Origin: Dyadobacter fermentans
Lineage (GTDB): Bacteria; Bacteroidota; Bacteroidia; Cytophagales; Spirosomataceae
DNA: 64,000 bases
Assembly: GCF_019924045.1 (NCBI RefSeq)
Contig: NZ_JAHXBN010000010.1
Location: forward strand, 248,001-312,000
Direction: 5' to 3'
Shown piece after piece: positions 17,258 to 25,485 of the stretch (positions are counted from its first letter, which is position 1; each line of letters opens with the position of its first letter). Under the pieces are notes generated by a model, which ran no database searches, was not told the DNA's origin, and worked only from the letters and a program-made list of their open reading frames with translations. A program made the position numbers and the translations under genes.

Positions 17258-17635
17258 ATGTCACTTATGCCCAAACAAATCATATTTTCGGACAAAGCAC
17301 CGGCCCCCATTGGCCCTTACAGCCAGGCTGTTAAAGTAAATGGTACTGTTTATGTTTCAGGGCAAATCGCTGCCGAGCTGGCGAAGTCCGGGGACATCAA
17401 AGCAGAGACCGGGATGGTTATGCAGAATATCGGGCATATCCTGGGAGCGGCCGGTCTTGGCTTTCAGAATGTCGTGAAAGCCAGCATTTTCCTCCGTGAT
17501 ATGAACGACTTCGCGTCCGTTAACGAAATCTACGGAAGCTTTTTTACCAAGGAACCTCCCGCCCGCGAGACCGTACAGGTAGCACGCCTGCCCAAGGACG
17601 TTAACGTTGAAATTTCCGTTGTTGCGGTTGAATAA
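17258..17635 (+). CDS. ridA: RidA family protein (enamine/imine deaminase)
   Basis: The 125-residue protein hydrolyses reactive enamines and imines such as 2-aminoacrylate. It has PAPIGPYSQAVKVNGTVYVSGQ at the start, the conserved Arg in PPARETVQVARLPKD and the terminal strand VNVEISVVAVE. These are the canonical RidA features, and the Arg needed for carboxylate binding is present. Translation may begin at 17267 (MPKQ), three codons later, since relatives begin there and the promoter core is close. It forms a trimer in known relatives. Confidence 0.93.
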   Translation: MSLMPKQIIFSDKAPAPIGPYSQAVKVNGTVYVSGQIAAELAKSGDIKAETGMVMQNIGHILGAAGLGFQNVVKASIFLRDMNDFASVNEIYGSFFTKEPPARETVQVARLPKDVNVEISVVAVE

Positions 17636-17646
17636 CGTCGGTTTTT

Positions 17647-17751
17647 GTCAGGAATGGTCATTTGTAGTCATGAAATGGTCAAGAAGTGGTCAGGACCGCG
17701 CGGCGGACCGCAACAAATGACTATCAATGACAATACCTGACTACCCTTGAC
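17647..17751. repeat. Inverted array of 10-bp-phased TGAC repeats
   Basis: The gap before gltX holds GTCA at 17647, 17657, 17667, 17678 and 17689 and, after a GC-rich centre, TGAC at 17718, 17728, 17738 and 17748. The spacing is 10-11 bp, about one helical turn, and the two halves are in inverted orientation. A related one-sided array is at 54652-54711. Confidence 0.7.
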
Positions 17752-17804
17752 AACACCTAACCGCGATAATAGTACCGTACCATTGAACTTAATTTTTTGA
17801 ATAA

Positions 17805-19355
17805 ATGAATAATAAACCTGTCAGGGTGCGTTTTGCGCCTAGTCCAACTGGTCCGTTGCACGCGGGCGGTGTGCGTACGGCCCTGTATAACTACCTGTTT
17901 GCGCGCCAGCAAGGCGGCCAGATGCTGCTTCGCATCGAAGATACGGACCAGAACCGCTATGTTCCGGGAGCCGAGGCATATATTCTGGAAGCGTTGGAAT
18001 GGCTGGGTATCGGCATTGATGAAGGCCCGCAGCAAGGCGGCCCGCATGCTCCTTACCGGCAATCGGAAAGAAAAGAAATGTACCGCGAATATGCTGAAAG
18101 GCTCGTTCAGGAAGGGAAGGCATATTACGCTTTCGACACGCCCGAGCAGCTCGACGATATGCGCAAGCGCCTGGAAGCTGCGAAAGTAGCTGCCGTGCAA
18201 TACAATGCGATCACCCGCACGGAAATGACCAACTCGCTGACATTATCGGCTGAGGAAACAAAGGCACGCCTCGAAAGCGGTGATCCTTACGTGATCCGTA
18301 TGAAAATTCAGCCGAAGGAAGACGTTCGTTTCAACGATCTGATCCGAGGCTGGGTGGTGGTACACTCGTCGCAGATCGACGACAAGGTGCTGCTGAAATC
18401 GGACGGTATGCCTACTTACCATTTGGCCAACATCGTGGACGACCATTTGATGGGCATTACCCACGTGATCCGCGGGGAAGAATGGCTGCCTTCGGCTCCG
18501 CTGCACGTGCTGTTATACCGCTATCTGGGTTGGGAAAGCACCATGCCGCAGTTTGCGCACTTGCCGCTGCTCCTCAAACCGGACGGTAACGGCAAGCTCT
18601 CGAAACGCGATGCGGACCTGGGCGGTTTCCCAATCTTCCCGTTGGAGTGGACAGACCCTAACACCGGCGAAAAAGCCCGCGGTTTCCGTGAAGAAGGCTA
18701 TTTGCCAGGTGCTACCGCCAACTTCCTCGCATTGCTCGGCTGGAATGCAGGTACCGAGCAGGAGATTTTCAGCATGGACGAACTCATTGCCTCATTCAGC
18801 TTCGACCGCGTGCATAAAGCGGGTGCAAGGTTCGATATTCAGAAGGCCAACTGGTTTAACCAGCAATACCTGAAACAACTGGATGACGCTGCGATCATCG
18901 AAGAACTGAAACCGTTGTACGCAGCGAAAGGCATTACTGTAAACCAGGATCAGCTCGTGCAGATCGTACATTTGCTGAAAGACCGCGTACATTTCATCAA
19001 GGAAATCGTTTCGGAATCGCTCTTTTTGTTCGCAGCGCCGGAGGAATACGACCAGGATGTGGTAATTAAGAAATGGAACGAGGAAGCGGTGAATGCGATC
19101 GGCGGTTTTAAAGATGCATTGGTAGGCTTTGAAGGCAATTTTGTAGCACACGATATTAAGGAAGTACTTTCCGCGGCCATGGAATCGGCGGGCATCAAAA
19201 TGGGCAAGATCATGCAGGCATTGCGCCTGGCGGTGACCGGCGCAGGCGCTGGCCCGGATCTGATGATCATCATGGAGATACTCGGCAAAGACGAGGTCGT
19301 GAAAAGGCTCGAAACAGCGCTTAGCCGTTTGTCAGCGCAAATAAGGCTGGCATAA
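17805..19355 (+). CDS. gltX: Glutamyl-tRNA synthetase
   Basis: The 516-residue class I synthetase charges tRNA-Glu. The HIGH-type motif appears as FAPSPTGPLHAGGVRTAL at residues 9-26, and the KMSKS-type loop as KLSKRDADLGGFPIF. Between them lies the Rossmann fold and the connective domain (DDHLMGITHVIRGEEWLPS). The C-terminal helical anticodon-binding domain is complete. An insertion after the KLSKR loop (PLEWTDPNTGEKARGFREEG) is usual in Bacteroidota. This is an essential housekeeping gene, with a small conserved gene next in line. Confidence 0.97.
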   Translation: MNNKPVRVRFAPSPTGPLHAGGVRTALYNYLFARQQGGQMLLRIEDTDQNRYVPGAEAYILEALEWLGIGIDEGPQQGGPHAPYRQSERKEMYREYAERLVQEGKAYYAFDTPEQLDDMRKRLEAAKVAAVQYNAITRTEMTNSLTLSAEETKARLESGDPYVIRMKIQPKEDVRFNDLIRGWVVVHSSQIDDKVLLKSDGMPTYHLANIVDDHLMGITHVIRGEEWLPSAPLHVLLYRYLGWESTMPQFAHLPLLLKPDGNGKLSKRDADLGGFPIFPLEWTDPNTGEKARGFREEGYLPGATANFLALLGWNAGTEQEIFSMDELIASFSFDRVHKAGARFDIQKANWFNQQYLKQLDDAAIIEELKPLYAAKGITVNQDQLVQIVHLLKDRVHFIKEIVSESLFLFAAPEEYDQDVVIKKWNEEAVNAIGGFKDALVGFEGNFVAHDIKEVLSAAMESAGIKMGKIMQALRLAVTGAGAGPDLMIIMEILGKDEVVKRLETALSRLSAQIRLA

Positions 19356-19460
19356 GCTCGCACCGACCGCAGGATCAAATTCCATTGGCACCGCGGGGAC
19401 CATTGCATATTTTCGTAACAAGTGAATAACGGGTCTTAGCGGCCCATTGGCATCAAACAC

Positions 19461-19718
19461 ATGGCTAAGAAAAAACAGTCGGAAACATCCAAGCCTGCAC
19501 CTGAAAAACCACGTGTGCATAAGGACCTGGAAGGTTTTGATATCCAGATCAATTCGTTCGGTGAGATCACCACGAGCTTTGATATGGACCGTATCAATGA
19601 ATTTTTGAATAAAAATGTGGATGATAAAAAACTCCGCGACCGGGAGGATATCCCCGGCCGAAAGACCCGGAAATCGAAGAAAAAGAGTTCCGAGGAAGAA
19701 GAAGAGGAGGAGGAATAA
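19461..19718 (+). CDS. Small conserved hypothetical protein with acidic tail
   Basis: The 85-residue protein has a basic, Pro-rich N-terminus, a central conserved-looking block (DLEGFDIQINSFGEITTSFDMDRINEFLNKNVDDKKL) and a KKKSS stretch. It ends in eight consecutive Glu. There is no signal peptide or membrane segment. I do not recognise a named family. The central block and its place between gltX and an AIM24 gene support a real gene, and codon use is like its neighbours. The polar ends suggest a nucleic-acid- or protein-binding adaptor (inference). Confidence 0.75.
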   Translation: MAKKKQSETSKPAPEKPRVHKDLEGFDIQINSFGEITTSFDMDRINEFLNKNVDDKKLRDREDIPGRKTRKSKKKSSEEEEEEEE

Positions 19719-19771
19719 CAGGCCGTCTACACAGTTCATTTTGACCAACCTATAAAACCTTTTACGAAAAA

Positions 19772-20551
19772 ATGATCTCACACGAAATCGATTACAAAAT
19801 CATCGGCGACGACATTCAGGTCGTTGAAATTGAACTCGATCCGAACGAAACCGTGATCGCCGAAGCGGGTGCCATGCTTTTTATGGAAGACGGTATTCAG
19901 TTCGAAACCAAAATGGGCGACGGCTCGGAAGCGAACCAGAGCATTATGGGCAAGATTTTCCAGGCTGGAACCCGTTTGCTCACGGGCGAATCGCTGTTTA
20001 TGACGCATTTTACCAACCGTGGTGTGGGTAAGAAAAAAGTAGCGTTCTCGGCACCTTACCCGGGGACGGTGATGCCGATCGACCTTTCGAAAATCTACGG
20101 AAACGAGCTGATCGTGCAGAAAGACGGTTTCTTGTGCGCGGCCATGGGTACGAGCATGAAAATTCATTTCAACCAGCGTTTCGGATCGGGCTTGTTCGGT
20201 GGGGAAGGTTTTATACTTCAAAAACTGAAAGGCGACGGAATGGCATTCGTGCATGCGGGCGGCGTGGTGATGGAGAAGCAGTTGAACAACGAAACCCTGC
20301 GGATCGATACCGGTTGCGTGGTAGCATTTGAGCAATCGCTGAGCTTCGATATTCAGCGTTCGGGTGGTTTGAAATCGATGGTATTTGGCGGAGAAGGGAT
20401 GTTCCTGGCCACTTTGCGCGGTACGGGCCGTTGCTGGATCCAGTCGATGCCGATTTCCAAACTGATCCAGCGGCTTTCGGTTTATGGCCCTAACAGCCGG
20501 AAAGAAAGCGGTTCGGTGATCGGAGGTTTGGGAAGTCTTTTCGAAGATTAA
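19772..20551 (+). CDS. TIGR00266 / AIM24 family protein
   Basis: The 259-residue protein is an AIM24-family beta-sandwich. Landmarks are [30 protein letters not shown] at the start, then [13 protein letters not shown], and the glycine-rich ends [22 protein letters not shown] and GGLGSLFED. The fold resembles a tandem of tubby-like barrels. The bacterial function is not established, and relatives are linked to membranes. The gene is followed by a terminator shared with the convergent propeller gene. Confidence 0.92.
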   Translation: MISHEIDYKIIGDDIQVVEIELDPNETVIAEAGAMLFMEDGIQFETKMGDGSEANQSIMGKIFQAGTRLLTGESLFMTHFTNRGVGKKKVAFSAPYPGTVMPIDLSKIYGNELIVQKDGFLCAAMGTSMKIHFNQRFGSGLFGGEGFILQKLKGDGMAFVHAGGVVMEKQLNNETLRIDTGCVVAFEQSLSFDIQRSGGLKSMVFGGEGMFLATLRGTGRCWIQSMPISKLIQRLSVYGPNSRKESGSVIGGLGSLFED

Positions 20552-20574
20552 TTTACATTCATATTGATACAGGA

Positions 20575-20606
20575 GAGGCGAGCTTTAACAGGCTCGCCTC
20601 TTTTTT
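20575..20606. terminator. Terminator between AIM24 gene and propeller lipoprotein gene
   Basis: A perfect 9-bp stem (GAGGCGAGC and GCTCGCCTC) with an 8-base loop and a T6 tract serves the plus-strand gene. The minus-strand gene ends inside the T-run. Confidence 0.9.
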
Positions 20607-21603
20607 ATTTCAAAATATAGACTCCCCGGCCGGCACCCAGCCACATTTCCCCTGTGGGACTCTGGCCAAATGCGAAAATGCCCCCGCTTTCGTCCAGGTC
20701 TTTCAACTCCCATTTCCCGTTCCGGAAAATACCATATTCCTTATCGTCCCAGAATGCGGCCCATATCCGGTTGTCACGATCGACGAATACCTGCTGTGTC
20801 ATATACACCTTTTTATCCTCTTCCGGGAGCTTGATGATCTGGGTCGATTGCCCGTTGAAACGGAATATCTGCGGGCGGCTCGGCGCAATGCTGCTCGAAA
20901 GTCCGTAGTTGATAGAAGCGAGCAAATCGTTGTTCTTGTCGGTGACGATATTGCCGTAGTAGTAAGGGTTGAAACCGAGTTCTTTTTCACCGAAAATCTC
21001 CCATTTATCGTCTTTAATACGGACAATTGACGTGGCAGTAACTCCGTCGTTAAATGCAACCCAGACGGTATTCTGCTGATCAATCGCAATGCCTCCTATC
21101 AGGTTGCCGGGAAGTTTCGAATTCTCGGGAGTGAATGCGGAAAAGCGTTTTCCATCATATTTTACCAAACCGCCCTGGCGGGATGCGCCCGCCGAAAACC
21201 ATACGTTGTCGGCACCGTCGATGGCCACCGAACGCACCGCATTACGGGGCAGATTGTATTCGCCGGACCCGTATCGGGTGAATTTCGAACCGTCGTATTT
21301 GATCAGGTCGTCGGCTCCCAGCCACACATTTCCTTTCTTATCGACTTCGATGTCCCAGATAGCCGCCTTGGTGAGAATGGAATTGGTTGAATCAAAAACT
21401 GCAATGCTCGTGCCGCTGTGGCGGATGAGCCCCTGGGCGAGCGTACCTAGCCAGGCCGTGCCCGATTTGTCGAAGGCGATGGAGATAATATGGTAATCTT
21501 GCAGACTGGCGCCTGCAATTTCGAGTGGAACCGGGTTTGCGGTATCGTTCTTACAGGCATTCAGTAAAGCGAATGAGAGCACAATCAGTAGTATTTTTTT
21601 CAT
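20605..21603 (-). CDS. Beta-propeller lipoprotein (two-component-regulator propeller type)
   Basis: The 332-residue protein begins with a lipoprotein signal (lipobox LLNAC, Cys17). It then carries repeated blades of the form DKSGTAWLGT, DKKGNVWLGA, DGADNVWFSA, DQQNTVWVAF and DRDNRIWAAF. These are the repeats found in the sensor propellers of hybrid two-component systems, but no kinase or receiver domain follows. It is therefore a free surface or periplasmic propeller, perhaps a ligand-binding protein. No obvious operon partner is adjacent: the gene upstream on the same strand is 104 bp away. Confidence 0.85.
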   Translation of the reverse strand: MKKILLIVLSFALLNACKNDTANPVPLEIAGASLQDYHIISIAFDKSGTAWLGTLAQGLIRHSGTSIAVFDSTNSILTKAAIWDIEVDKKGNVWLGADDLIKYDGSKFTRYGSGEYNLPRNAVRSVAIDGADNVWFSAGASRQGGLVKYDGKRFSAFTPENSKLPGNLIGGIAIDQQNTVWVAFNDGVTATSIVRIKDDKWEIFGEKELGFNPYYYGNIVTDKNNDLLASINYGLSSSIAPSRPQIFRFNGQSTQIIKLPEEDKKVYMTQQVFVDRDNRIWAAFWDDKEYGIFRNGKWELKDLDESGGIFAFGQSPTGEMWLGAGRGVYILK

Positions 21604-21707
21604 AGCGTAAGGGGTTTGCGGTTTGGGGAACGGAGCATCAACCTTAGGGACACGCCGGATAAGGTGATAGTTGGAAGGTGCTCATTATTAATAAGGTAGA
21701 GGTTGTT

Positions 21708-23753
21708 TTAATTAAAAACAACGTTTCGGGAACTGGTTTGCCCGTCCCAGGTTATTTGGAGAATGTACTTGCCGGCAGGTAATGGGTAACGCGGGCGAAC
21801 CGAAACCAGTCCGACAGCTTCGCGTGAAGAGGTTTGAACAGGATGTTCACGACCTGCGGCGTCGAAAAGACGGCAGGTAACGTCTGTTTCTGACGTTGGA
21901 ATAATGTAAAATTGCTGTTGCGTTACCGGATTTGGGAAAACGGTCCAGGGAGCAGGGGCTCCATCCCGGAATGCTGTGACAATCGTCGAATAGGCGGCTG
22001 CGCCATTGTCGTACACCATTTTGATTCTGTAAAAGATCGTCCCGCTGCCCGAATCGGCATCCGCGAAACTGAACACGCCCGACGAGCCGGCGGATGGGGC
22101 TGGCAAGGTTTCAAGATCAATGTAATGCAAGCCGTCTGTCGTTCTCTGAACCGTCATGGAAGCCAGCCCGGGTGCCGGTGCTACGGCCCAGGCAACGTGG
22201 ATGGTGTTGCCTGCGTTTCGCAGGCCGATGGTATTCACGTATTCGATTGCCCGCGCGGAGCGTTCCACATAAACCGGTTGGGAAACGCTGCCCGGCATTG
22301 CCGGATTTGAGCTTGTGAGCCGGATAAGATATTGCCCGTCCGGCACTTCGGCAGGTATCCGGATTTTGAGCGGACTGGTATTGCCGATGCTTATTTGAGC
22401 AACAAACTGCCCTTGCGCGTCCAGCAGCTCAGCGGCAATCTGCATTGTTACGGGGGCATTGCCGGTGATCGTAAAAGGCAGATCAAATGCCGCGCCCGGG
22501 TATACACGTGCGGGCGTTACACCTGTGTGTAATGCGTACGCAGGCTGCAAAGGGACGGTCCGGGTAATCGCCGTGTCGGCCAGGCTTCTGTTCCAGGCGG
22601 CGGCTGCGAGTGTGAGCCCCTGTATGCCGCCGGGGACATTTTCAAAATGCGCCGAAGCAGGACGCGGGATCTGGATGGTGTCGAGGTAAGGTCCCTGGAA
22701 TGCATTGAAAGCAGGCAACGCTATCAAACGGTTCTGTGCGTTCAAAACCGGCAGGTAAGGATCTTTCATTTGGTTGCTGGCGGAGTTACGGGCAATGTAC
22801 CAGGGGATATTGTAGCCCGAGTCTCTCCGGCTGTTCTGAATGAGCGTCCGGATTCCGTCAAAGTATTGCGCCTCGTTAAATCTAAGCTGGGCGTCGTTTT
22901 CACCATGCGCCCAAAGCACTGCTCTGACGCCCGTCAGGGATGTCATGTAACGCATCGTATTGACGATATTGCTGTAAGGCTGCCTGTTGGGCCAGTATTT
23001 CCCTACATACAAATTATAGGCGTCTTTGCCCGAAGCGGCGTCGCGATAATTTTCGGAGTTGGCCGCCGCCCAGGCGGTATTGAAAAAAAGCACAGGGGTT
23101 TTCCATCTTTGGAACAGCAGGTCGCCTAATTCACCCCAGTACCACGAAGTTTCTCCGTTCGGAAAAATGTTGCTGCTGCTTTTGAGCGCCTCGAAAGAGG
23201 GAACAGTCATCGGGCCGTCGGGGGCCACGGTAATGTTTTCGTTGTTGAGGGTTTTGTTGATCGCATTAAAGGAAATCACATTCGAAGAAGCGTCTTTCGC
23301 GCCGAGGCCGGGAAGGCCCATTGCATTTGAATTGCCGGCAATGAGGAAAACTTCGCCTACACCCACGCGGGCGACAATCGCCGAATCGGTGATCCCGTTG
23401 GTTGCCGTACCGGTCAGCTTGAGGCGGTACCAGCCGGTGCGGGCAGTGAATGCGGTGTGCAGAAATCCCTGCGTCAGCTGGTCTGCTTCCAGCAATTGCT
23501 CTTGCGCAGTATGGGCGTTGCCTTCGATGGGAATCAACGTAGCGCTGATGCGGGTGTACGGATAATGCGCGTAAGCGGTGACTGAAATGGAAGCCGCGCC
23601 CGATGCATTGCGCTGCATGACCTGGTTTGAAACCGGACTTGTGATCACCATCTGTGCATGCGCCGGTATCACACCAGCGAAGATGCATAGCAGGGTGAAC
23701 AAGCAATAGGCATGGCGTCCGGCAGCAGGGCAAATCCTATCCAACATCTGCAA
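21708..23753 (-). CDS. SGNH-hydrolase (sialate O-acetylesterase-like) with T9SS sorting domain
   Basis: The 681-residue protein has a signal peptide (ending IPAHAQ near residue 34) and an N-terminal beta domain. An SGNH esterase core follows: FLIAGNSNAMG takes the place of the GQSN nucleophile block, VLWAHGENDAQ matches block III, and ASAHFENVPGG fits the catalytic His region. After it come Ig-like domains and a C-terminal type A Por sorting domain (WTVFPNPVTQQQFYI to the end). It is likely a secreted carbohydrate esterase. The Gln of the GQSN block is Asn here. It lies downstream of the first SusCD pair but is separated from it by a terminator. Confidence 0.83.
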   Translation of the reverse strand: MQMLDRICPAAGRHAYCLFTLLCIFAGVIPAHAQMVITSPVSNQVMQRNASGAASISVTAYAHYPYTRISATLIPIEGNAHTAQEQLLEADQLTQGFLHTAFTARTGWYRLKLTGTATNGITDSAIVARVGVGEVFLIAGNSNAMGLPGLGAKDASSNVISFNAINKTLNNENITVAPDGPMTVPSFEALKSSSNIFPNGETSWYWGELGDLLFQRWKTPVLFFNTAWAAANSENYRDAASGKDAYNLYVGKYWPNRQPYSNIVNTMRYMTSLTGVRAVLWAHGENDAQLRFNEAQYFDGIRTLIQNSRRDSGYNIPWYIARNSASNQMKDPYLPVLNAQNRLIALPAFNAFQGPYLDTIQIPRPASAHFENVPGGIQGLTLAAAAWNRSLADTAITRTVPLQPAYALHTGVTPARVYPGAAFDLPFTITGNAPVTMQIAAELLDAQGQFVAQISIGNTSPLKIRIPAEVPDGQYLIRLTSSNPAMPGSVSQPVYVERSARAIEYVNTIGLRNAGNTIHVAWAVAPAPGLASMTVQRTTDGLHYIDLETLPAPSAGSSGVFSFADADSGSGTIFYRIKMVYDNGAAAYSTIVTAFRDGAPAPWTVFPNPVTQQQFYIIPTSETDVTCRLFDAAGREHPVQTSSREAVGLVSVRPRYPLPAGKYILQITWDGQTSSRNVVFN

Positions 23754-23826
23754 ATCGTTTGGTAAACTTAGGCTATGAATATAAACGAAAATGGCTTTCG
23801 GGGGGGAGCATCGGTATAAGAACGAA

Positions 23827-23860
23827 AAAAACCGACCCTCAGATGAAGGCCGGCTTTTAT
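23827..23860 (-). terminator. Terminator after the first SusD gene
   Basis: Read on the minus strand, a GC-rich imperfect stem (AGCCGGCCT with AGGGTCGGTT, one bulge) is followed by a run of seven T. It lies about 20 bp past the susD stop. Confidence 0.7.
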
Positions 23861-23878
23861 AAAACAGATAAGAAAGTG

Positions 23879-25447
23879 CTAGTTGTAACCCGGGTTCTGA
23901 GGTTTCAGGTTCGGGTTGTTTCTCATTTCCTGGATACCCAGCGGGAACAGCAGGTGTTTTTCCAGCAATGCAGCTCCACCGCTCACGTTCAGGTTTTTGT
24001 GACCTACGAAGTTGTCAAAACCTTTGGTAGTCTCGTTGAAAACTTTGCGCAGACGTACCATGTCGAACCAGGTAATGCCTTCGTAAGCGAATTCATGCCA
24101 ACGTTCTTTCCAAACCGCCTCTTTGAAAGAAGCAGGAGTGTAGGTGCCGATTGCAGGTGTAGTCAATTTGGCACGGTCGCGGATTGCTTTGAATGCTGCG
24201 TAAGCTTCTGCATTAACAGTACCCAGCTCAGCTTGTGCCTCTGCGTACATAAGCAGTACATCCGCATAACGCATTTGGTTTACGTTCAGGTTGTTCAAAC
24301 GTGTAGGGGTAATGCCTGGGCCACCCAATGCTGCAATGTTGAAGTACTTGAACACGTAAGGAGCGCCCAGTTCGAACTTATCGCCGGTACCATTGATGTA
24401 GTAGCTGGTGTAGAACCAGCCTTCCTGATCTTTAGTACGAAGGTCACCGGTCTCATAAGACTTATAGAACGACAGCGTAGGTACAGTGCTACCGGTTCCG
24501 CTAGGTCCTGCATAGGTAACCGCTTTGAAGTTCGGGAAGAAGTCGTTCAGCGGGAAACCTGCCACTACGGTGTTGTACTGAATCTGGAACAGGTGCTCCA
24601 TGCGGTTTTTCAGTTTCTCATCGTGCAACTCCTTATAAGTAGGGAAAAGGCCCAGCGTAGAAGGATTAGCTTTTGCATAGTTGATTACTTCCAGCGCCTT
24701 GTCGGCAGCCAGTTTGTAATGCGACTGTCCTTTCGACAAAGGGAAACCGGCCATAGTCAGGTATACTTTGGCCAAATAGGCTTTCACAGCCATTTTGGAT
24801 ACACGTCCGTTGGTGTTGAAATCGGCGAATCCCGCAGCTTCCGCGGCTTGCAGATCTTCCACGATCAACTTGTAAACTTCTTCCTGTGATGCTCTTGATG
24901 GGAAGAAATCCTCTGAACTGGCAGTTTGAGGTTTGGTGATCAAAGGTACATCTCCCCACAATCTTACTGCGTAGAAATAGGCCCATGCACGTAGGAAACG
25001 TGCTTCACCGAGCAGTCTCACTTTCTGCGACTCGTTGGCCGCCGGGAATTGAATGCCCGGGATCTTTTCAATTGCCAGGTTCGCATTCGCGATCACTTTG
25101 TAAACACCGTTCCACCAGTTGCTGATATGGCCCGTATTACCATCGTAAATGAGCGCGTACAGGTTGTTCAGGTCGGAATTCTGACCGGTTTCGGTCGTAG
25201 CTGTACCCGTAGGTGCTTCGAGCATCTGCCAGTTGGCCGAGAAGATGCCCGCACCATCACCAAAGAAGCGCGTATCTGCATAAATGGAAGCTACGGCTGC
25301 CTCAGCGTGGTCAGGAATAGTATAGAAGGTATCCGGTTGAAGGTTCGACGGATCCTGCTCATCGAGGAAGTCGGAACAGGCTGTCGGGCCCAGCAAGATC
25401 GCTCCGCAGAGCAAAAGTTGATAGAATTTTTTATTGCTAAGTTTCAT
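23879..25447 (-). CDS. SusD/RagB-family surface glycan-binding lipoprotein
   Basis: The 522-residue protein is the lid lipoprotein that works with a SusC porin to capture a nutrient at the outer surface. The ATG at 25447 is chosen over one four codons upstream because it starts a clean lipoprotein signal (MKLSNKKFYQLLL to lipobox PTACSDF). The TPR-like SusD fold is supported by EARFLRAWAYFYAVRLWGDVPLITKP and RYADVLLMYAEAQAELG. The C-terminus EMRNNPNLKPQNPGYN is typical. It follows its SusC gene by 38 bp. The ligand is not revealed by neighbours. Confidence 0.95.
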   Translation of the reverse strand: MKLSNKKFYQLLLCGAILLGPTACSDFLDEQDPSNLQPDTFYTIPDHAEAAVASIYADTRFFGDGAGIFSANWQMLEAPTGTATTETGQNSDLNNLYALIYDGNTGHISNWWNGVYKVIANANLAIEKIPGIQFPAANESQKVRLLGEARFLRAWAYFYAVRLWGDVPLITKPQTASSEDFFPSRASQEEVYKLIVEDLQAAEAAGFADFNTNGRVSKMAVKAYLAKVYLTMAGFPLSKGQSHYKLAADKALEVINYAKANPSTLGLFPTYKELHDEKLKNRMEHLFQIQYNTVVAGFPLNDFFPNFKAVTYAGPSGTGSTVPTLSFYKSYETGDLRTKDQEGWFYTSYYINGTGDKFELGAPYVFKYFNIAALGGPGITPTRLNNLNVNQMRYADVLLMYAEAQAELGTVNAEAYAAFKAIRDRAKLTTPAIGTYTPASFKEAVWKERWHEFAYEGITWFDMVRLRKVFNETTKGFDNFVGHKNLNVSGGAALLEKHLLFPLGIQEMRNNPNLKPQNPGYN

Positions 25448-25485
25448 ACTGAATGTCATTTTGAATGATACAACGGTCCCGTCGA

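Noticed and set aside
23759..24889. 376-codon plus-strand frame opposite susD
   Set aside because: It is fully antisense to a clear SusD gene; the product has no domain and an unusual Cys/Phe/Val content.
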